A DNA stretch of 39,859 nucleotides, taken from positions 1 through 39,859 of the forward strand of contig JAHZIT010000018.1 in NCBI GenBank assembly GCA_022601275.1, given 5' to 3'. Source of the stretch: Actinomycetes bacterium (lineage in GTDB: Bacteria; Actinomycetota; Actinomycetes; Mycobacteriales; Mycobacteriaceae). Below are positions 19,952-28,755 of the stretch, one piece after another; the first letter of the stretch is position 1, and the number at the start of each line of letters is the position of its first letter. The notes beneath the pieces are model-generated. The model was not told where the DNA came from, made no database searches, and worked only from the letters and a program-made list of their open reading frames with translations. The position numbers and the translations under genes were made by a program.

Positions 19952-21241
19952 GTGACCAGTGAGGTGAACAGGGCACCGGGCGTCACTGACCAGTCCGACT
20001 GGTCGCCGTGGCGCAGCAGCCTGGTCTTCGGCACCGCCGCGTTGTTCGTTTTCTTCCAGATGGTGCTGCAAACCTTTCCCAGCGTCATGCGGGAAGGTTT
20101 GGTCGTCGATCTCTCGCTGAACGAAGCGGGATTCGGCGGACTTTCCTCGAGTTTCTACTACCCCTACATCCTGTTGCAGATCCCGGCGGGAATCCTGGTG
20201 TCGCGCTTCGGCCCACGGTCCGTGCTCATCTCCGGAGCGCTCCTCTGCACGGTGGCATCGTTTCTTTTCGCCATGTCGCGCACAGCCGACGCCGCCGAAT
20301 TGACCCGTATCTTGATGGGACTGGGAGCTGCTCCCACCGTTGTGTGCACGATGGCTCTGGCCGCCCAATGGTTTCCCACCCGATTTTTCCCGATCTTGGC
20401 GGCGCTGACTGAAGTGTTCGGCATGACCGGCGCGGCCCTGGGCCAGGAAACCCTCGGCTTCATCGTCGAGCGCGCCGGATGGCGGGTCGCGATGATCACC
20501 TGCGGTGTCTTCTCGGCGCTGCTGCTCATTCTCATCGTCGCGTTCGTCCGAAGCCGGAATGTCAGTGGCACAGCCGACGATGTGCACTGGCCCCGACCCG
20601 CTGCGATAGCGCGGTTAATAGCTTCATGGCCAGTACTCGCCCCCGCCCTGGCAGGCGGCTTGGTCGCGGCCACCGGGGTGTCCTTCGCATGGCTGTGGGG
20701 CGTGTCCTATCTTCAGGCCTACCACCACCTGAGTCTGTCGGCGGCATCGGTCAGCGCATCCTTCTATTTCTGGGGATGCCTCCCCGGCATGCTCGGTTCT
20801 GCCTGGTTGTGCTCCCGGTACCGGGTGCCTGCGCACCTGCTCGCCCTGGGGGCTGCCGGGACGGCCGCGATGATGGGCCTCATCCTGTTCGTGTTGCACG
20901 GCCAAGTGGTTGTGTCTGCGGCGATGTTCGTTCTGGGAGTGTTCAATTCGTTCTACGCTTTGTCCTTCACCATGGTGAAGGACAAGGCTCCGACACAGCT
21001 TTCCGGCGTGGCGATGGGCCTGACCAATATGCTGATCGTGGGCATCGGAGGGCTGCTCTTCCAACCGCTGATCGGTGTTCTCGCGCACGCGCGCGGGCAG
21101 GACGTGCCCGACGCCGCGACACTGAGCGTGACCATCGTCGCGCCGATCCTGGCGTTGTTGATCCTGGCTGCCGCCGGCATCGGGAAAGCAGGAAAGCGCA
21201 GACAGGCGCCGCAGGCACCGGCGAAAAAGCCCGCTGGCTGA
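19952..21241 (+). CDS. Major facilitator superfamily transporter
   Basis: The 429-aa protein has about twelve membrane helices. The frame is open further upstream but overlaps the SRPBCC gene, so I chose GTG 19952 (GTG 19964 is the alternative, with GGAGAG at a better distance). The signature loop between helices 2 and 3 is GILVSRFGPRSVLISGALL, and a second half begins after a cytoplasmic loop at about residues 190-215. The C-terminus is a basic cytoplasmic tail rich in Lys, Gln, Ala and Pro. The substrate is unknown; the sequence looks closest to anion:cation symporter-like or metabolite uptake families rather than multidrug efflux. Confidence 0.85.
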   Translation: MTSEVNRAPGVTDQSDWSPWRSSLVFGTAALFVFFQMVLQTFPSVMREGLVVDLSLNEAGFGGLSSSFYYPYILLQIPAGILVSRFGPRSVLISGALLCTVASFLFAMSRTADAAELTRILMGLGAAPTVVCTMALAAQWFPTRFFPILAALTEVFGMTGAALGQETLGFIVERAGWRVAMITCGVFSALLLILIVAFVRSRNVSGTADDVHWPRPAAIARLIASWPVLAPALAGGLVAATGVSFAWLWGVSYLQAYHHLSLSAASVSASFYFWGCLPGMLGSAWLCSRYRVPAHLLALGAAGTAAMMGLILFVLHGQVVVSAAMFVLGVFNSFYALSFTMVKDKAPTQLSGVAMGLTNMLIVGIGGLLFQPLIGVLAHARGQDVPDAATLSVTIVAPILALLILAAAGIGKAGKRRQAPQAPAKKPAG

Positions 21242-21265
21242 TTCCGCTGCTCTTCTGCGGCGTTC

Positions 21266-21769
21266 CTACTCGGCAGGGCCGTATTTCGCCATCCACTCGG
21301 CCGCGACGTCGGGCAACGTGCCGAGTTCCCGCGCCTTCTTGCACCACTTCACCGTCGCGGCCACAAACCGCAAGGGGTTGTAGACGTCCTCCTGGCGGCA
21401 CCACTTCCCGTCACCGGCATAGGTGAGGATCGAGATATTGGTGGCGCTGATGATGGTGCCGTCCCCCGGGTCACGCAGCGGATTGTCGAGTTCACAGATG
21501 ACGCGCGCGGTGTCCTCGTCGTAGACGCTCCACAGCGACGGGAACGCCGTCATGTAACTACCCGGGAAAGTCTCCATCGTCCGCCAGATCCAGGGCCGCA
21601 CCTCCTCGCGGCCGTGCATCGTGCCTGCAACATGCTCGACGTAGGTGACGTCATCGGTGTAGTGGTCAACCCATGGATCCCAGTTCCGGGTCTGCGCCGC
21701 ACGGTCGACCGTCTTCTCGAACTCGGCGAACGCGGAGGCAAGCTCGTCCCGGGTGAAAGTGTGGGCCAT
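21266..21769 (-). CDS. NTF2-like / SnoaL-fold protein
   Basis: The 167-aa protein starts at ATG 21769 (a GTG one codon earlier is possible). It has the SnoaL-like cone fold pattern: helix at 5-30, WDPWVDHYTDDVTYVEHVAG, GREEVRPWIWRTM, and a beta-sheet half containing CELDNPLRDPGDGTIISATNISILTYAGDGKW. NTF2-like proteins of this type act as small-molecule isomerases, cyclases or ligand binders. No specific reaction can be assigned. It lies convergent to the MFS gene and divergent from msrB, with a roughly 87-bp spacer. Confidence 0.78.
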   Translation of the reverse strand: MAHTFTRDELASAFAEFEKTVDRAAQTRNWDPWVDHYTDDVTYVEHVAGTMHGREEVRPWIWRTMETFPGSYMTAFPSLWSVYDEDTARVICELDNPLRDPGDGTIISATNISILTYAGDGKWCRQEDVYNPLRFVAATVKWCKKARELGTLPDVAAEWMAKYGPAE

Positions 21770-21856
21770 CACGCCTGAAACTAGAACACGTTCTATCCAC
21801 GCTTGTCGAGGAGCGCCACTGGATTAAGATCGCCGCTCCCGCGGTTATACCGGCAC

Positions 21857-22363
21857 ATGACGCAGCGATACAACAAGAATCCCGCAGCCGTCGATGCCCT
21901 CTCCCCCGAGCAGTACCACGTCACCCAGGAGAATGGCACCGAGAGGCCCTTCACGGGCGAGTACTGGGACAACCACGAGCCGGGAATCTATGTCGACGTG
22001 GTGTCGGGGGAGCCGCTCTTCGCATCGATCGACAAATTCGACAGCGGCACGGGCTGGCCGAGTTTCACCAGGCCCATTCCAGAGCCCAACCGGGCTGACA
22101 CCGAGAGCAACGTCGTTTCCAAGCGCGACTTCAAGCTCTTGATGCCCCGTACCGAGGTTCGCTCGGCGCACGGTGACAGCCACCTCGGTCATGTGTTCAA
22201 GGACGGTCCCCGAGCGCAGGGCGGCCTGCGTTACTGCATCAACTCAGCGGCCTTGCGTTTCATCCACCTCGACGAGCTCGCCGAACAAGGGTATGCAGAG
22301 TACGAGGGACTGTTTGCTCGGTCGGATGGATTTGTGGAGTCGGATGGAAGGGAAAAACAGTGA
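21857..22363 (+). CDS. msrB: Peptide methionine (R)-S-oxide reductase MsrB
   Basis: The 168-aa protein starts at ATG 21857. The block [12 protein letters not shown] and the active-site segment [27 protein letters not shown] identify MsrB. The catalytic cysteine in RYCINS is the only cysteine in the whole protein. The zinc-binding CxxC pairs are absent, and the usual resolving cysteine position (GCGWPSF) is Thr. Regeneration may therefore use a direct or intermolecular route. The stop overlaps the msrA start (GTGA), so the R- and S-specific reductases are made together to repair oxidised protein methionine. Confidence 0.93.
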   Translation: MTQRYNKNPAAVDALSPEQYHVTQENGTERPFTGEYWDNHEPGIYVDVVSGEPLFASIDKFDSGTGWPSFTRPIPEPNRADTESNVVSKRDFKLLMPRTEVRSAHGDSHLGHVFKDGPRAQGGLRYCINSAALRFIHLDELAEQGYAEYEGLFARSDGFVESDGREKQ

Positions 22364-22869
22364 GCGATGACAGGCGGGCGATTCTGGCCGGCGGCTGCTT
22401 CTGGGGTATGCAGGACTTGATCCGCAAGCAGCCCGGCGTGGTGTCCACCCGGGTCGGGTACACGGGCGGAAAGAATGACCATCCGACCTACCGCAACCAC
22501 CCCGGCCATGCTGAGGCGGTTGAGATCGTCTACGACCCGGCGCAAACCGACTACCGGGCCCTACTCGAGTTCTTCTTCCAGATTCACGATCCAACCACCA
22601 TGGACCGCCAGGGAAACGACGTCGGGACAAGCTACCGCTCAGAGATCTTCTACGTCGATGACGAGCAGCGCCGTACCGCGCTGGAGACCATCGCCGACGT
22701 CGATTCCTCCGGACTGTGGCCCGGCAAGGTTGTCACCGTGGTCAGCCCGGCGCCAGAATTCTGGGACGCCGAGCCCGAACACCAGGATTATCTGGAGCGC
22801 AACCCCAACGGATATACCTGCCACTTCCCGCGCCCGGGCTGGAAGCTACCCAAGCGCGCCGAAGTCTGA
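22360..22869 (+). CDS. msrA: Peptide methionine (S)-S-oxide reductase MsrA
   Basis: The 169-aa protein starts at GTG 22360, overlapping the msrB stop. The catalytic motif GGCFWGMQD is at residues 11-19. The family block [10 protein letters not shown] is present, and GYTCHFPRP near residue 150 supplies a probable recycling cysteine. MsrA reduces the S-epimer of methionine sulfoxide. In M. tuberculosis msrA (Rv0137c) lies next to cyp138, and the same neighbourhood occurs here in reverse orientation, but there msrB is elsewhere. Confidence 0.95.
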   Translation: MSDDRRAILAGGCFWGMQDLIRKQPGVVSTRVGYTGGKNDHPTYRNHPGHAEAVEIVYDPAQTDYRALLEFFFQIHDPTTMDRQGNDVGTSYRSEIFYVDDEQRRTALETIADVDSSGLWPGKVVTVVSPAPEFWDAEPEHQDYLERNPNGYTCHFPRPGWKLPKRAEV

Positions 22870-22887
22870 TTCGCCAGAGCCGGAAAC

Positions 22888-24276
22888 CTAAGTGTCCGTG
22901 CGGCGGTGCACGACGACGCGACCGCCGTCCTTGGGGGTGTACGCAACACCTCGCGAGTGCGGCTTCTCCCCTGGGGCGTCGGTGGTTTCTATCACAAAGT
23001 TCCGCAACACTGTTCTCAATACGACATCCATCTCGACGTTGGCGAACGCCGCACCGACGCAGCGGCGGGTACCGCCGCCGAACGGGATGTGAGAGAAGGT
23101 ATTCGGTCGCTGGCCGATGAATCTCTGCGGATCGAATCGATCCGGGTCAGGGAACTCCTGCTTGCGCCGGTGCACCTCCGAGATCGCGACCAGAATCGAT
23201 GACCCCCGCGGGATGACCCATTCCCCGAGTTCGAAAGTCGGCGCGTACACGTGCCTTCCCGCGAAATCGATGATCGTGCGTGACCGCTGAATCTCCAGGA
23301 TGGTGGCCTGCCGGTACTCGTTGTCGTCGGTGTCGGCTTCGGCCGCAAGCTTGGCCAGCACCTCAGGATGTCGGCTGATGCGCTCGAAGGCCCACCCGAG
23401 GGTGGCGGCGGTGGTTTCGTGGCCGGCCGCCAGCAAAGTGAGCAACTCGTCGCCGATGTCCCGGCGCGACATCGTCGAGCCATCCTCGTGTGTGCTGCGC
23501 AGCAACAGCGCGAGAATGTCGTCCCGCTTCTGGAAGTTCGGGTCGGCCTGAACCGCGTCGATGAGCCGATCGATAACCTCGTCGTAACTGCGCCGATAGG
23601 CGGCCAGGCGCCCCCACGGGCTGAACCTTCCGTAGGTGCGCCTCGGGGTCGGCAGCACCGCCAGTCGTGATCCGAGCGTCACCCAGGGTGGGATGATTCG
23701 GCGCAATTCGTCCAGATGTGCGCCATCGGCGCCGAACACTGTCCGCAGGATGGCGTTCAGCGTGATGCGCATCATCGGCTCGAGCGTCTCGAACTCTCGC
23801 CCCTCGGGCCAGCTCGCAACCTCACGCAGCGTCTCCTCCTCGAAGATCGCTTCGTAGTTCTTGATGCTCTTTCCATGAAACGGCGGGGTCAGTAGCTTGC
23901 GGCGGCGCCGATGGTCTTTGCCGTCGAGGGCGAAGACCGAACCCGAGCCAAGCACCCGCGACAGGTTGGGCTGGATATTGCCGACGTCGTCGGTGTTGGC
24001 CATGAACAACTGTTTGGCCAGCGCCGGATCGGCGACGACGACGGTCTCCCCGTACACGGGCAGGTCGAGCGTAAAAGCCTCCCCGTACCGTCGGACAATC
24101 TGGGCGATGGTCCACTTCCGCGATATCGAGAAACCGAGGGCGGGCAGAAACGCAGGGATGCGTGGCTTGGGCGGCAACCGCACCGGCTGCGGCGGCGCGC
24201 CGACTCCCCTCGTCCCGTCGCCCGACAACGCGGCGGGGGCGGCCTGTGGTGGCGGAACGATCGCTGCTTCGCTCAT
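22888..24276 (-). CDS. cyp138: Cytochrome P450 (CYP138-like)
   Basis: The 462-aa P450 shows the I-helix oxygen-activation motif AGHETTA, the ExxR motif (EIQR) and the PDRFDPQRF meander. The heme ligand is Cys406 in FGGGTRRCVGAAFA. The N-terminus is a proline-rich soluble segment with no membrane anchor. Order and orientation (msrA convergent, TetR divergent) match Rv0135c-cyp138-msrA of M. tuberculosis, which supports the CYP138 assignment. The substrate is unknown. The gene is divergent from a TetR gene, and the 105-bp spacer is full of GGTAC/GTACC half-sites, so local repression is likely. Confidence 0.9.
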   Translation of the reverse strand: MSEAAIVPPPQAAPAALSGDGTRGVGAPPQPVRLPPKPRIPAFLPALGFSISRKWTIAQIVRRYGEAFTLDLPVYGETVVVADPALAKQLFMANTDDVGNIQPNLSRVLGSGSVFALDGKDHRRRRKLLTPPFHGKSIKNYEAIFEEETLREVASWPEGREFETLEPMMRITLNAILRTVFGADGAHLDELRRIIPPWVTLGSRLAVLPTPRRTYGRFSPWGRLAAYRRSYDEVIDRLIDAVQADPNFQKRDDILALLLRSTHEDGSTMSRRDIGDELLTLLAAGHETTAATLGWAFERISRHPEVLAKLAAEADTDDNEYRQATILEIQRSRTIIDFAGRHVYAPTFELGEWVIPRGSSILVAISEVHRRKQEFPDPDRFDPQRFIGQRPNTFSHIPFGGGTRRCVGAAFANVEMDVVLRTVLRNFVIETTDAPGEKPHSRGVAYTPKDGGRVVVHRRTDT

Positions 24277-24299
24277 CGGGTTCTCCCGGTCCTACGGTT

Positions 24300-24348
24300 G
24301 GTACTACGGTGTACCGAGGCTACTTCCGGTACGGTACCGCTAAGTACC
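24300..24348. promoter_or_regulatory. Probable TetR operator between cyp138 and its regulator
   Basis: GGTAC-6 nt-GTACC at 24300-24315 is followed by GGTAC-G-GTACC at 24329-24339 and a further GTACC at 24344-24348. The inverted GGTAC half-sites cluster in the short divergent spacer and nowhere else that I noticed. This indicates a multi-dimer operator for the TetR protein encoded at 24382. Confidence 0.65.
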
Positions 24349-24381
24349 ACAGCGCCGCAAGGGGAAGGACGTGGTCGTGGA

Positions 24382-24975
24382 ATGACACCTCCGATGCTCA
24401 CGTCTGTTGCAGAGCGCCTGCTGGACGGCCTGGCCTTGTCGATCGGTGAACGGGGCTACCGGGAAACCACCGTCGCCGACATCGTGCGGCACGCTCGGAC
24501 ATCCAAACGCACGTTCTACGAGCAATTCGCCGGCAAGGAAGAGTGCCTGGTCGAACTGCTCCGCCGGAACAACGCCGATCTGATCGCCGGCATTCAAACC
24601 ACGGTCGACGGTGAGGCCGACTGGCGGATCCAGATTCGTCAAGCGGTCGATGCCTACGTCAATCACATCGAGGCGCGCCCTGCGGTCACCCTGAGCTGGA
24701 TCCGGGAAGCTCCCGCTCTGGGCGCGGTGGCACGGCCGCTTCACCGACTTGCCATGGACCATCTCACCGACATGCTGATCACCCTCACCGAAAGTCCCGG
24801 GTTTCGCCGCGCGCAGCTTGCGCCGATCTCGCCGCCGATGGCCCTGATCCTTCTCGGCGGTCTGCGCGAACTCACCGCGCTGCTGGTCGAGGACGGAGGC
24901 GAAGTGCGCGCCATCGTGGAACCAGCCGTCGCGGCCGCCACGGCGATCCTGGGTCGTGGTGACGGCCCCCGGTAA
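24382..24975 (+). CDS. TetR-family regulator, probably of cyp138 (Rv0135c-like)
   Basis: This 197-aa protein starts at ATG 24382; the upstream open frame belongs to antisense cyp138. The N-terminal TetR HTH (about residues 10-60) contains TVADIVRHARTSKRTFYEQFAGKEECL, with recognition helix residues SKRTFYEQF. The C-terminal domain is all-helical and ligand-binding, with a Trp/Pro-containing pocket region. It is divergent from the P450 gene and presumably represses it until a hydrophobic ligand binds. M. tuberculosis Rv0135c sits in the same place. Confidence 0.88.
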   Translation: MTPPMLTSVAERLLDGLALSIGERGYRETTVADIVRHARTSKRTFYEQFAGKEECLVELLRRNNADLIAGIQTTVDGEADWRIQIRQAVDAYVNHIEARPAVTLSWIREAPALGAVARPLHRLAMDHLTDMLITLTESPGFRRAQLAPISPPMALILLGGLRELTALLVEDGGEVRAIVEPAVAAATAILGRGDGPR

Positions 24976-24978
24976 CGG

Positions 24979-25548
24979 TCAGCCCAGCATCAGGCGCGCT
25001 GACTTCTCCAGCTTCTGCGCAATCTCCTCATAGGAGGCGTAACCCATGCCCACGCGCACCAGGGCGCCTGAGTAGAGCATCTCCAGTGCGTCGATGACAT
25101 CGGGGTCGAACTCGGGGCCGAGCGCCGTGGCGAGCCGAGCGCGGATGTCGCGCGCGATACGCAGCCTCAGTACTTCGACGTCCGGGTCTTTGGCCAGCAG
25201 GGCAGTGGTCACCGCGCCGGCGAACTCGGGCTCATCGGCGACCAGGAGTGAGATGTGCCCCAGGACTTCGGTCACCTTGGCGGCCCGGTCCCCGGTCGCG
25301 CAGGCAGTCCCTGGCGACCCGGCGAGCCTGCGCCAGAAGACCTCGGCGACCAGATGCTCCTTGGACGAAAAGTACGTATAGGCCGTAGCGGCGCCCACGC
25401 CTGCCTCCGCGGCTACCCGCCGCACGGTCAATCCTGCGAAACCCTCGCGCCCGAGCAGGTCGACCGCGCTGCGGCCCAACCGGTCCACGGTGTCCGCCTG
25501 CCTGGCCGTCAATCGGCGCCGGGTCGACTCCAGGGCCGGATCGGACAC
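24979..25548 (-). CDS. TetR-family repressor of the glycosyltransferase regulon (predicted)
   Basis: The 189-aa protein uses GTG 25548. The longer in-frame extension to 25848 runs antisense through the neighbouring methyltransferase and is spurious. The HTH region (about 20-65) contains LTVRRVAAEAGVGAATAYTYFSSKEHLV, a standard TetR fold. A putative promoter TTGCTG-17-TAGCGT ends 8 nt before the GTG, so the transcript would be leaderless. The inverted repeat CGGACA-2-TGTCCG overlaps the transcription start and start codon, which implies autorepression. The identical 12-bp core recurs at the glycosyltransferase operon promoter at 30.8 kb. The C-terminal domain is a helical ligand pocket, with no ligand suggested by sequence. 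Confidence 0.87.
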   Translation of the reverse strand: MSDPALESTRRRLTARQADTVDRLGRSAVDLLGREGFAGLTVRRVAAEAGVGAATAYTYFSSKEHLVAEVFWRRLAGSPGTACATGDRAAKVTEVLGHISLLVADEPEFAGAVTTALLAKDPDVEVLRLRIARDIRARLATALGPEFDPDVIDALEMLYSGALVRVGMGYASYEEIAQKLEKSARLMLG

Positions 25549-25585
25549 ATGTCCGGACGCTACTACAACCGGCAGGTGCCAGCAA
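25542..25585 (-). promoter_or_regulatory. Promoter and operator of the TetR gene
   Basis: On the minus strand -35 TTGCTG (25585-25580) is 17 nt from -10 TAGCGT (25562-25557). One base later begins the inverted repeat CGGACA-TG-TGTCCG (25555-25542). The repeat spans the expected start of transcription and the GTG. Its core GGACATGTGTCC occurs again at 30806-30817. On the plus strand the same site lies about 48 nt upstream of the divergent methyltransferase start, whose own -10-like TAGGTT (25589-25594) would give a leaderless message. Confidence 0.75.
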
Positions 25586-25596
25586 CGGTAGGTTGA

Positions 25597-26280
<684 letters not shown>

Positions 26281-26419
26281 GAGGCCACTGGCCTCGATCG
26301 CTCGCGAAACGGTGGGTTGACGCGGCTTGCAATGCCTGGAAGCTCAGTGGTGCTGTGCTGGTCGGTGGAGTTGGTCGCGGTCAGCGATCAATGTCAGACC
26401 CCTGCGCAAGGATGAGGTC

Positions 26420-27676
26420 ATGTCCTCGACCGCAACCTCTTTGGCCGCTGAGGCGCGCCCCGGTGAGCGGATTGAGGTGTTGTTCGCCGAGTTGGCGGAG
26501 TTGGCCGGTCAGCGCAACGCGATCGACGGGCGCGTGGTGGAAATCGCCGCCGAGTTGGACCGCGACGAGCTGTGGGGCGCCACCGGTGCCCGGTCGGTCG
26601 CGGCGCTGGTGGCCTGGAAGCTGGGGGCGTCATCGCACAACGCGAACACGATCGCGACCGTCGCGCACCGGCTCGAGGAGTTCCCCAGCTGCGTCGACGG
26701 TTTGCGGAACGGCCGGCTGTCGCTGGATCAGGTCGGTGTCATCGCCGGCCGGGCGGCCGAGGGCTCTGATGAGCACTACGCGCAGCTGGCTGCCAGCGCC
26801 ACGGTCAGCCAGCTGCGCACCGCGGTCAAGCTCGAACCGCGACCCGAACCTGATCCGCGCCCCGAACCGCAACCGCAGCGGTCCATCACCAAGACCGGTG
26901 ACGAGGAATCGACATCGTGGCGGATCACGCTTCCGCACCCCGAGGCCGCGATCTTCGACGCCGCCCTGGCCTCTCATCAAGAGGCGCTGGTCGCCGACTG
27001 GAAACGCGACCATGACAACGGTGCTGGGGCCTGCGAGCAGGCGCCGCCGTTTCCCACCACCGTCGATGCGTTCATCAGCCTTATCGAGGCCGGTTGGGAT
27101 AGCGAGGTGGCCCGACGACCGCACGGGCAACGCACCACGGCGGTGATGCACGTCGATGTCGGGGACAAAATCGCCTCGCTGCATCTGGGCCCCTTGCTGT
27201 CCGACGACGAGCGCCGTTCCCTGCTCTGTGATGCCACCTGCGAAGTCTGGTTCGAACGTCACGGCCAGGTCATCGGTTCAGGGCGGTCCACCCGGACGGT
27301 CAGCCGCCGGCTGCGCCGCGTCCTCGAGCGCCGCGACCAGTGCTGCGTGGTTCCCGGGTGTGGCGCCACCCGCGGACTGCACGCCCACCACATCCGCCAC
27401 TGGGAAGACGGCGGCCCCACCGAGCTCGCCAATCTCGTCCTGGTGTGTCCCTACCACCACCGGGCCCACCACCGCGGCGTCATCACCATCACCGGACCCG
27501 CCGACCATCTCAGCGTCACCGACACCACCGGCCACCCCTTGAGTGGCGGGTCATTGGCCCGCCCACCGAAAAACCCCCCGCCGGCGGTCGCGCCCTATAC
27601 GAGCCCTACCGGCGAACGCGCCGACTGGTGGTGGTATACGCCCTTCCAGCCGCAACCACCACCATCGACCAACTAG
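26420..27676 (+). CDS. DUF222 / HNH endonuclease-domain protein (13E12 repeat family)
   Basis: This 418-aa protein starts at ATG 26420 with AAGGA upstream. Residues 15-260 are the DUF222 domain. The HNH domain at about 315-370 shows CCVVPGCGATRGLHAHHIRHWEDGGPTELANLVLVCPYHHRAHHRG (split here: CVVPGC zinc ligands, HAHHIRHW and CPYHHRAHH). The family is multi-copy in mycobacteria (REP13E12 in M. tuberculosis) and often behaves like a dispersed element. Its function is unproven. The linker around 150-165 is a proline/glutamate repeat (PEPDPRPEPQPQ). It is placed between the two halves of the predicted TetR regulon. I found no terminal inverted or target-site repeats around it. Confidence 0.87.
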   Translation: MSSTATSLAAEARPGERIEVLFAELAELAGQRNAIDGRVVEIAAELDRDELWGATGARSVAALVAWKLGASSHNANTIATVAHRLEEFPSCVDGLRNGRLSLDQVGVIAGRAAEGSDEHYAQLAASATVSQLRTAVKLEPRPEPDPRPEPQPQRSITKTGDEESTSWRITLPHPEAAIFDAALASHQEALVADWKRDHDNGAGACEQAPPFPTTVDAFISLIEAGWDSEVARRPHGQRTTAVMHVDVGDKIASLHLGPLLSDDERRSLLCDATCEVWFERHGQVIGSGRSTRTVSRRLRRVLERRDQCCVVPGCGATRGLHAHHIRHWEDGGPTELANLVLVCPYHHRAHHRGVITITGPADHLSVTDTTGHPLSGGSLARPPKNPPPAVAPYTSPTGERADWWWYTPFQPQPPPSTN

Positions 27677-27690
27677 CCGCAATCGTCGAG

Positions 27691-28755
27691 CTAGCGTTCG
27701 CTCGTCACGCACTCGCAATCGTATTCGCCCTCAAGGCCTCTCGGTAGATCCCCACCGCGGAAGATGCCGCTGCCGGCGGTGGCCGATGACAGGGCGTCGG
27801 CGGCAAGAATAACCGCAGCGCCTGTCCAGGTAGTGCGCTCCACCGGCCAGCGCTTACCGTCGGCGTACACCAGCCCCGTCCAGTAGGAACCGTCGTCCTC
27901 GCGTAGGTGATGCATGGCCGCGAACTGTTCGTGTGCTCGCGCCAGATCACCGATGGCCTCCAGCGCCATCACGAACTCGCATGTTTCGGCACCGGTGACC
28001 CACGGCCGGTCATCGACACAGCGGATGCCCAGGCCGGGTACGACGAAGTCATCCCAGCGCTCATCGATCCGTGCGCGCGCACTCGGCCCCCGTAACACCC
28101 CGCCAAGCACCGGGTAGTACCACTCCATCGACCACCGGTCCTTGGCGACGAACGCCTCGGGATGATGTGCGATCGTGTGGCCCAACCGGCCAACCGCGAC
28201 CTCCCATTCGGGCTGGGGGGCGGCGACATAATCGGCCAGCGCGAGCGCACATCGAATACTGTGGTGGATGCTCGCACAGCCGGTCAGTAACGCCTCCTCG
28301 GCAATACCGGAACTGCTTCTGGCCCAAGCTATCTCGCCGGTGCCGAACTGAAGCTCGAGGACGAAGTCGATCGCCTTGGCCACCACCGGCCACATCGCCT
28401 CGGCGAATCGGCGGTCATCAGTGACGAGGACATGGTGCCAGACCCCGGTGGCGATATACGCGCAGAAATTGCTGTCGCTGTTGGGGTCCTCGATGACACC
28501 GTCACGCAGCTGGATCGGCCAGGTGCCGTCCGGCCGCTGCGTCCTGCGCGACCACTCGAAGGCCCTGCGAGCCGGCGTGATCAGACCTGCCGCGGTCAAC
28601 GCCATCGCGTTCTCCACGTGGTCCCAGGGGTCAGTGTGTCCGCCCACCGACCACGGTAGGGCTCCCGTCGATTCCTGAGCGGCGGCGATCGACGCTGCCG
28701 TCTGCCGACATTGATCGGGGGTGAAAACACCGGCAACACTTGGGCTTTCAAGCAC
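27691..28755 (-). CDS. Alpha/alpha-toroid protein (prenyltransferase/six-hairpin glycosidase-like)
   Basis: The 354-aa protein uses GTG 28755, which overlaps the stop of the upstream methyltransferase gene by 8 nt (GTGCTTGA). Repeating helix pairs with conserved aromatic and acidic residues (DPWDHVENAMALTAAG, RRTQRPDGTWP, DSNFCAYIATGVWHHV, YYPVLGGVLRG, TCEFVMALEAIGDLARA, REDDGSYWTG) indicate an alpha/alpha toroid. Automated pipelines usually name such proteins prenyltransferase or squalene-cyclase-like. The WD, DGTWP and EW-Y patterns equally recall six-hairpin glycosidases. No DxDD cyclase motif or clear prenyl-diphosphate site is evident to me, so I leave the reaction open. It is the last gene of the three-gene operon. 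Confidence 0.75.
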   Translation of the reverse strand: MLESPSVAGVFTPDQCRQTAASIAAAQESTGALPWSVGGHTDPWDHVENAMALTAAGLITPARRAFEWSRRTQRPDGTWPIQLRDGVIEDPNSDSNFCAYIATGVWHHVLVTDDRRFAEAMWPVVAKAIDFVLELQFGTGEIAWARSSSGIAEEALLTGCASIHHSIRCALALADYVAAPQPEWEVAVGRLGHTIAHHPEAFVAKDRWSMEWYYPVLGGVLRGPSARARIDERWDDFVVPGLGIRCVDDRPWVTGAETCEFVMALEAIGDLARAHEQFAAMHHLREDDGSYWTGLVYADGKRWPVERTTWTGAAVILAADALSSATAGSGIFRGGDLPRGLEGEYDCECVTSER

